Below, in pieces: positions 59,625-64,000 of a stretch of DNA of 64,000 bases. The notes beneath the pieces were generated by a model that was not told where the DNA came from, did no database searches, and worked only from the letters and a program-made list of their open reading frames with translations. Source of the stretch: Hyphomicrobiales bacterium (GTDB lineage Bacteria > Pseudomonadota > Alphaproteobacteria > Rhizobiales > MH13); assembly GCA_017642935.1 (NCBI GenBank), contig JAEPOK010000001.1, positions 1,719,192 through 1,783,191 on the forward strand, given 5' to 3'. A program made the translations under genes and the position numbers. How positions within the stretch are numbered: the stretch's first letter is position 1; each line of letters starts with the position of its first letter.

Positions 59625-61314
59625 AACCGACATCGACCCGATTACGCTTGCGGTTCTGGCGGGCCGCATGGAACAGATCGCCGATGAGATGGACGCAACG
59701 CTGTTCCGCAGCGCGTTCAACCCGATCATTGCCGAAGCGCACGACGCCTCGCACGGGCTTTATGATGCTGAAACCGGCGATACCCTGATTCAGGGCAAAT
59801 CGGGCCTGCCGATTTTCGTTGGTGTCATGGCGTTTGCTGTCAAAGCGGTGATCGAAAAGGCCGCGCGCGACGGCGATCTGGCTGACGGCGACGTTTACAT
59901 TTTTAACGATGCCCACATTGGCGGTACGCATCTTTCCGACATGCGGCTGGTGCGGCCCTATTTCCGTGATGACAAGCTTTTCTGCTACCTTGCATCGGTC
60001 GGCCACTGGCACGATCTGGGCGGTGCGGTGCCGGGCAATTACAACCCTTCTGCGCGCGAGGTTTTCCAGGAAGCGGTGGTTCTGCCACCGGTGAAACTGG
60101 TGCGCGCTGGCGTGATGCAAACCGACATTATCGACATCATTTTGCGCAACACTCGGCTCCCCCAATCCGCCCGCGGTGATTTGAACGGTCAGCTTTCAGC
60201 GCTCGACCTGGGTGTTAAACGCCTTGACGCGCTGCTTGATAGCTATGGTGCTGATACCGTGGGTGCAGCATTCACCAAGCTCGGCGACCGGGCCGAGGCG
60301 TTGATGCGCGCTGAGCTTGCAGACCTGCCTGATGGGCGGTGGGAAGCAACCGACTATCTGGACAATGATGGGATCACGGACACCGCGCTGCCGATCAAAG
60401 TTGCCTTGGAGGTGCGCGGAGATCATCTGACCATAGATTTTGAAGGCACTGCGCCTGTGACCGCCGGGCCGGTGAACATTGCCCTACCGACGACGATTGC
60501 CTGCTGCTACGTGGCGATCAAGCACATCTTCCCCGCACTGCCCGCCAATGCAGGTGTGATGCGACCGATCACCATCAGTGTACCCGAGGGGTCGTTGCTT
60601 TCGGCTGAATTTCCGGCACCGACTGGCGGCTACACCGAGACAATCTTGCGGATGATCGATGTGATCTTTTCGGCTGCCGCCAAAGCCGTGCCTGAGCGGA
60701 TTGTTGCCAACGCCTATGGCACCATCAACGCGCTTTCCATCGCCGGACAGAAGGCCAATGGCCAACGTTGGGTGATGTTCTCTTTTTACGGTGGCGGGCA
60801 TGGTGGATCGCTGGAAAGCGATGGCCTGAACCATGGCAACGCGCCAATTTCTACGGCAACCATTCCGCCTGCTGAGATTTTGGAAGCGGCCTATCCTGTG
60901 ATGTTCCGGCAATGGGCACTGCGGCCTGACAGTGCTGGGCACGGCACGCATCGTGGCGGCCTTGGCGCGGTCTACGAGATCGAGCTTCTGGAAGAAGACG
61001 CCGAAGCCTTTCTGTTTGGCGAGCGCGGACGTTTTGCCCCGCAGGGTGTGGCGGGTGGCGCGGAAGCCGCTAAGAACCAGTTTGCCTACGAAACCGACGA
61101 GGGCTGGGCCGAGCCAGCACTCGCATCAAAAATAGTTGGCATCCCTCTGAAACGCGGGCAGCGCGTCCGCTTGGAGACACCAGGCGGCGGCGGGTATGGG
61201 TCGCCCGAGAAGCGCGAGCTTGCGGCCATCGCCCGCGACGTCGCGCTGGGCTTCCTTAGTGAAGCCTCAGCCGATGCCGCCTACGGCCCTGCGTGGCGGG
61301 GGGCCGACGCATGA
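59617..61314 (+). CDS. hyuB: Hydantoinase B/oxoprolinase family protein
   Basis: The 565-residue protein is the HyuB subunit, with the early DPITLAVLAGRMEQIADEMD, GLYDAETG, the metal-region FNDAHIGGTHLSDM and GHWHDLGG. HyuA and HyuB together hydrolyse cyclic imides or hydantoins, in many cases with ATP (N-methylhydantoinase, oxoprolinase, acetone/acetophenone carboxylase relatives). It overlaps the tautomerase gene by eight bases and hyuA as ATGA. Substrate unknown. Confidence 0.92.
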   Translation: MAETDIDPITLAVLAGRMEQIADEMDATLFRSAFNPIIAEAHDASHGLYDAETGDTLIQGKSGLPIFVGVMAFAVKAVIEKAARDGDLADGDVYIFNDAHIGGTHLSDMRLVRPYFRDDKLFCYLASVGHWHDLGGAVPGNYNPSAREVFQEAVVLPPVKLVRAGVMQTDIIDIILRNTRLPQSARGDLNGQLSALDLGVKRLDALLDSYGADTVGAAFTKLGDRAEALMRAELADLPDGRWEATDYLDNDGITDTALPIKVALEVRGDHLTIDFEGTAPVTAGPVNIALPTTIACCYVAIKHIFPALPANAGVMRPITISVPEGSLLSAEFPAPTGGYTETILRMIDVIFSAAAKAVPERIVANAYGTINALSIAGQKANGQRWVMFSFYGGGHGGSLESDGLNHGNAPISTATIPPAEILEAAYPVMFRQWALRPDSAGHGTHRGGLGAVYEIELLEEDAEAFLFGERGRFAPQGVAGGAEAAKNQFAYETDEGWAEPALASKIVGIPLKRGQRVRLETPGGGGYGSPEKRELAAIARDVALGFLSEASADAAYGPAWRGADA

Positions 61315-63368
61315 GCATTGTTGGCGTTGATGTCGGCGGAACGTTCACCGACATTTTCATTCTTGATGAGGCAACCGGTAAGGCCGGCGTTGCCAAGGTC
61401 CCAACGACGCGGCCTGATCAATCCGGCGGTTTTCTTGCGGGCGTGAAAAGCGCTGGCGTTGATCTTTCTGCCATGCGGACGGTCGTGCACGGCACCACCG
61501 CTGGCACCAACGCATTGCTGGAGCGCAAGGGCGCGAAGATCGGCCTCATCACCACCCAAGGCTTCCGCGACACGCTGGAAATGCGCCGTCGTGACCGCCG
61601 CGCGACATGGGGCCTGCGTGGCGATTTCGAACCTGTAGTTCCGCGCGACCGGCGCTTAGAAGTGCCCGAGCGCACGCTGGCTGATGGCAGCGTTGAAACG
61701 CCGGTGGACATCGTGGCTGTGGAATCCGCCGCGCGCGAGCTGCTTGCTATGGGCTGCCAGGCGGTCGCGCTTATCTTCATCAACGCCTACGCCAACCCCG
61801 ACAACGAACAGGCAGCCGCTCAGGCTTTGCGCGCGGTTTGGCCGAACCCTCACGTGTCGGTCTCAAGCGAAATTCTGCCTGAAATCCGCGAGTTTGAACG
61901 CACGTCCACAACGGTTCTGAATGCCTATCTCCAACCGGAAGTGGCTGGATATTTGGGGCGATTGGAATCAGGTCTGCGCGATGGAGGCTTTGGTGGCGAG
62001 TTCCTGCTGGTCCAATCCAACGGCGGGGTTATGGCGGTCGAAACGGCCTGCCGCTTGCCCGTGCGCACCGCGCTTTCTGGCCCAGCAGCGGGCGTTATCG
62101 CAGCGGCCTATATCGCCTCAAGCGCAGGTTACGACAACATCATCACCGGCGATGTCGGTGGCACGAGCTTCGACGTCTCGCTGATCGCCAATGGTCAATC
62201 AGCCCTGGCCGCGCAGACCAGCATTGATTTTGGCATGGTTGTGCGCACACCGATGATCGAAATCACCACCATCGGCGCTGGCGGTGGTTCCATCGCCTGG
62301 GTGGACAAGGGTGGATTGCTCAACATCGGACCGGAAAGCGCAGGCTCCAACCCCGGCCCCGTCGCGTATGGCCGCGGCAACGACCGACCGACGGTAACCG
62401 ACGCCAACATCGTGCTTGGCCGCATCGATGCGGAGAAACCTATTGGAGGCGGTCTTGAAAGGCTGGACATGGAGGCTGCACGAACGGCCATCGACACCTA
62501 TGTCGGCGCGCCCCTTGGCTTGGAAACCGAAGATGCCGCCGAAGCCATTTTGAAAGTGGCCAACGCACGCATGGCAGGCGCCATCCGCCTGGTGAGCATT
62601 GAGCGTGGTCACGACCCGCAGACCTTTTCTTTCATGCCCTTTGGTGGTGGCGGGGCGTTGCACGCCTGCGCACTGGTGGAGGAGTGCGAGCTTGCTCGTG
62701 CGCTGGTCCCTCGTTTTCCCGGCGTGACATCTGCGCTCGGCTGCGTGATCGCCGACATGCGTCAGGATTTTGTGCAGACGATCAACACAACCCTGGCGGC
62801 GCTTGATGAGGTTGAGCTTAGCGCGATGATCCAAGCCCATGTCGATGAAGGCATGGCATTGCTTGATGCCTCTGGCGTGCAGTTCGGCGCACGTGATGTG
62901 CAGGTGGAACTGGACATGGCCTATGCCGGACAGACCCATACGGTGGCGGTGCCGATCACTGTTGAAATGACAGGCTTGCGGGTGATTGCGCCCACAAGCG
63001 ATGCAATAAAGGGTGCGTTTGAGAACGCCTATCGCGCAGCTTTCAGCCGCCTTTTGGAAGGCGGCGTACAACGCATTTTGAACTTGCGTACCAGCACCAT
63101 CGGCAGACGACCGAAGTTCGACCTTTCCTCACTGGCACCGGATGAAGCCAACGCCACCTCGACGCCCTATGGGTCACGCAGCGTGCGGATGAATGGTGCC
63201 TGGCATGACACCGCGCTGTACGACCGCCTGACGCTGCCCGTGGGCACAGTGATCGACGGCCCGGCCATTTTGACCCAGCCCGATACGACGATCTTGGTGG
63301 AGCCTGGGTTCAAAGGTCGGGCGGACAGCTTTGGCAATCTTATCCTTGAGCGGCAGGCGGCATCATGA
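61311..63368 (+). CDS. hyuA: Hydantoinase A/oxoprolinase family protein
   Basis: The 685-residue HyuA subunit has the actin-like ATP-binding motifs: GVDVGGTFTDIF (4-15) and ITGDVGGTSFDVSL, with GPAAGVIAAA between. It is the ATP-using partner of HyuB. Start is the ATG at 61311 overlapping the hyuB stop, not the earlier frame opening at 61293. It overlaps the next gene as ATGA. With the isochorismatase-fold protein downstream the set resembles N-methylhydantoin or cyclic-imide degradation, in which ring opening is followed by release of the carbamoyl or amide nitrogen. Confidence 0.92.
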   Translation: MSIVGVDVGGTFTDIFILDEATGKAGVAKVPTTRPDQSGGFLAGVKSAGVDLSAMRTVVHGTTAGTNALLERKGAKIGLITTQGFRDTLEMRRRDRRATWGLRGDFEPVVPRDRRLEVPERTLADGSVETPVDIVAVESAARELLAMGCQAVALIFINAYANPDNEQAAAQALRAVWPNPHVSVSSEILPEIREFERTSTTVLNAYLQPEVAGYLGRLESGLRDGGFGGEFLLVQSNGGVMAVETACRLPVRTALSGPAAGVIAAAYIASSAGYDNIITGDVGGTSFDVSLIANGQSALAAQTSIDFGMVVRTPMIEITTIGAGGGSIAWVDKGGLLNIGPESAGSNPGPVAYGRGNDRPTVTDANIVLGRIDAEKPIGGGLERLDMEAARTAIDTYVGAPLGLETEDAAEAILKVANARMAGAIRLVSIERGHDPQTFSFMPFGGGGALHACALVEECELARALVPRFPGVTSALGCVIADMRQDFVQTINTTLAALDEVELSAMIQAHVDEGMALLDASGVQFGARDVQVELDMAYAGQTHTVAVPITVEMTGLRVIAPTSDAIKGAFENAYRAAFSRLLEGGVQRILNLRTSTIGRRPKFDLSSLAPDEANATSTPYGSRSVRMNGAWHDTALYDRLTLPVGTVIDGPAILTQPDTTILVEPGFKGRADSFGNLILERQAAS

Positions 63369-63988
63369 GTGATCTTTCGGGTTTCAACCCAGCTAAAACG
63401 GCTGTCCTTACCATCGATCTGCAAAATGACTTCCTACACCCAGAGGGCGCCTATGGCAGGGCTGGCCAATCGGCACCCACCATCGCGGCTCTGCCAGACC
63501 GTGTAAAGCCGGTGGTCGATGCGGTGCGTGCGGCAGGCGGGCATTACATATCGGCGCAATTCACCCTGGTGCCTGGACCGAATGACGAGCCCCTGATCGC
63601 GCCACACCTGAAAAAGCTGCGCCCGTTCCTCACCAAAGGTGATTTCGCACCAGGCAGCTTCGGGCACACGCTGGTGGATGCGCTCGCTCCTGCCGATTAT
63701 GTGGTGGAGAAGGTGGCCTACTCGGCCTTCTACCAAACGCGCCTGGAATACATCATGCGCGCCGTTGGTATTGAAACGCTGATCATTAGTGGGATTGTGA
63801 CCAATGGTGGTGTGGCTTCGACTGTGCGCGATGCACATCTGCGCAACGTGGATACAATTTTGCTGTCCGACGGGTGCGCGGCTTTTAGACAAGATGTGCA
63901 TGACGCGACACTCATCTCTCTTGGCACGGTCACGCAGGTCATGTCGTGTGCAGAGGCCATTGACCTGGTTCAGGGGGCAACATCGTGA
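63365..63988 (+). CDS. Isochorismatase-fold hydrolase lacking the usual catalytic cysteine
   Basis: The 207-residue protein has the family aspartate in LTIDLQNDFLHPEG and the lysine in VEKVAYSAFYQT. The loop that carries the nucleophile in amidases (TN-x-C-V) reads TNGGVASTVRDA, so cysteine is replaced by glycine. In true isochorismatases the same position is glycine. N-carbamoylsarcosine amidase, ureidoacrylate hydrolase and maleamate amidase all need the cysteine, so the expected amidase role after HyuAB is doubtful. Start and stop overlap both neighbours by four bases. Confidence 0.87.
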   Translation: MSDLSGFNPAKTAVLTIDLQNDFLHPEGAYGRAGQSAPTIAALPDRVKPVVDAVRAAGGHYISAQFTLVPGPNDEPLIAPHLKKLRPFLTKGDFAPGSFGHTLVDALAPADYVVEKVAYSAFYQTRLEYIMRAVGIETLIISGIVTNGGVASTVRDAHLRNVDTILLSDGCAAFRQDVHDATLISLGTVTQVMSCAEAIDLVQGATS

Positions 63989-64000
63989 CCCTACGCGAAC
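63985..64000 (+). CDS. Start of a further gene in the hyu operon (cut by window edge)
   Basis: A GTG overlaps the previous stop as GTGA, and the five codons seen (V/M-T-L-R-E) stay open to the edge. The overlap style matches all other junctions in this operon. No product can be assigned. Confidence 0.4.

Noticed and set aside
59617-63988. Complete N-methylhydantoin to sarcosine pathway
   Set aside because: HyuBA fits, but the isochorismatase-fold protein lacks the amidase cysteine and no creatinine deaminase is present, so I keep this only as an alternative.
1-64000. CRISPR arrays, tRNA or rRNA genes, insertion sequences, prophage
   Set aside because: I saw no regular spaced repeats, no tRNA-like cloverleaf segment in the intergenic regions, no transposase or integrase motif and no phage structural gene. 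A dedicated tRNA or repeat search was not possible here.

Overview
The window looks like chromosomal DNA of a GC-rich alphaproteobacterium, probably Hyphomicrobiales or a relative. The signs are the codon use, a FixL/FixK-like oxygen-sensing gene set, a Rha-type L-rhamnose-like ABC operon, TRAP transporters and many ATGA-type gene overlaps. It holds 66 protein genes, the first and last cut by the window edges. I see no rRNA, tRNA, insertion sequence, CRISPR array or phage gene. Almost everything is catabolic or transport-related, with three ABC importers, two TRAP systems, seven SDR-type dehydrogenases and at least six transcription regulators.

Layout. (1) 1-3.7 kb: a TRAP transporter (dctQM, cut off at the left edge), a polysaccharide-deacetylase-type hydrolase, a glutathione S-transferase homologue and an SDR. 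(2) 3.8-12.9 kb: a universal stress protein; a sulfide/persulfide operon (two-cysteine Crp/Fnr regulator, DUF2892 protein, two YeeE/DUF6691 half-transporters, metallo-beta-lactamase persulfide dioxygenase, DUF442 protein, SulP permease); then a FixL-like hybrid histidine kinase, an OmpR-type response regulator and a FixK-like Crp/Fnr protein. (3) 12.9-25.3 kb: a sugar-acid operon resembling non-phosphorylating L-rhamnose/L-fucose catabolism, with an RhaSTPQ-like ABC transporter, mutarotase, enolase-superfamily dehydratase, FAH-type hydrolase, acetoacetate-decarboxylase-like protein, several dehydrogenases and a FadR-type GntR regulator. (4) 25.3-53.1 kb: a large IclR-linked region with a polar amino-acid ABC transporter, an AcoX-like kinase, split glycine decarboxylase (gcvPA/gcvPB), two HcnC/opine-oxidase-like flavoproteins and a fused HcnA-HcnB-like protein, two DapA-family lyases, SDRs, an OYE flavoprotein, a sugar ABC transporter, a class III aminotransferase and an aldehyde dehydrogenase. 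(5) 53.1-64 kb: a TRAP transporter, a LeuCD-like hydro-lyase, a HutC-type GntR regulator, a tautomerase-NTF2 fusion, hydantoinase subunits HyuB and HyuA, and an isochorismatase-fold protein that lacks the usual cysteine.

The strongest non-gene signal is a recurring 15-bp operator, consensus GTGCGNNATNNGAAC. It often occurs as two copies exactly 19 bp apart and lies in seven intergenic regions (around 1.15, 2.17, 28.4-28.6, 29.8, 36.9, 38.7 and 43.5 kb). It resembles the site I recall for the IclR-family regulator PcaR, and an IclR-family gene lies at 42461-43354, beside the last copy. I infer that this protein controls a dispersed catabolic regulon of about 42 kb for an unidentified nitrogen-containing, perhaps opine-like or D-hydroxyproline-like, substrate. 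Other regulatory signals are two FixK/FNR boxes (upstream of the stress protein, and between the persulfide regulator and the kinase), a palindrome cluster in front of the persulfide operon, a GntR-type operator in the sugar-acid divergent promoter, and strong hairpins just after two binding-protein genes.
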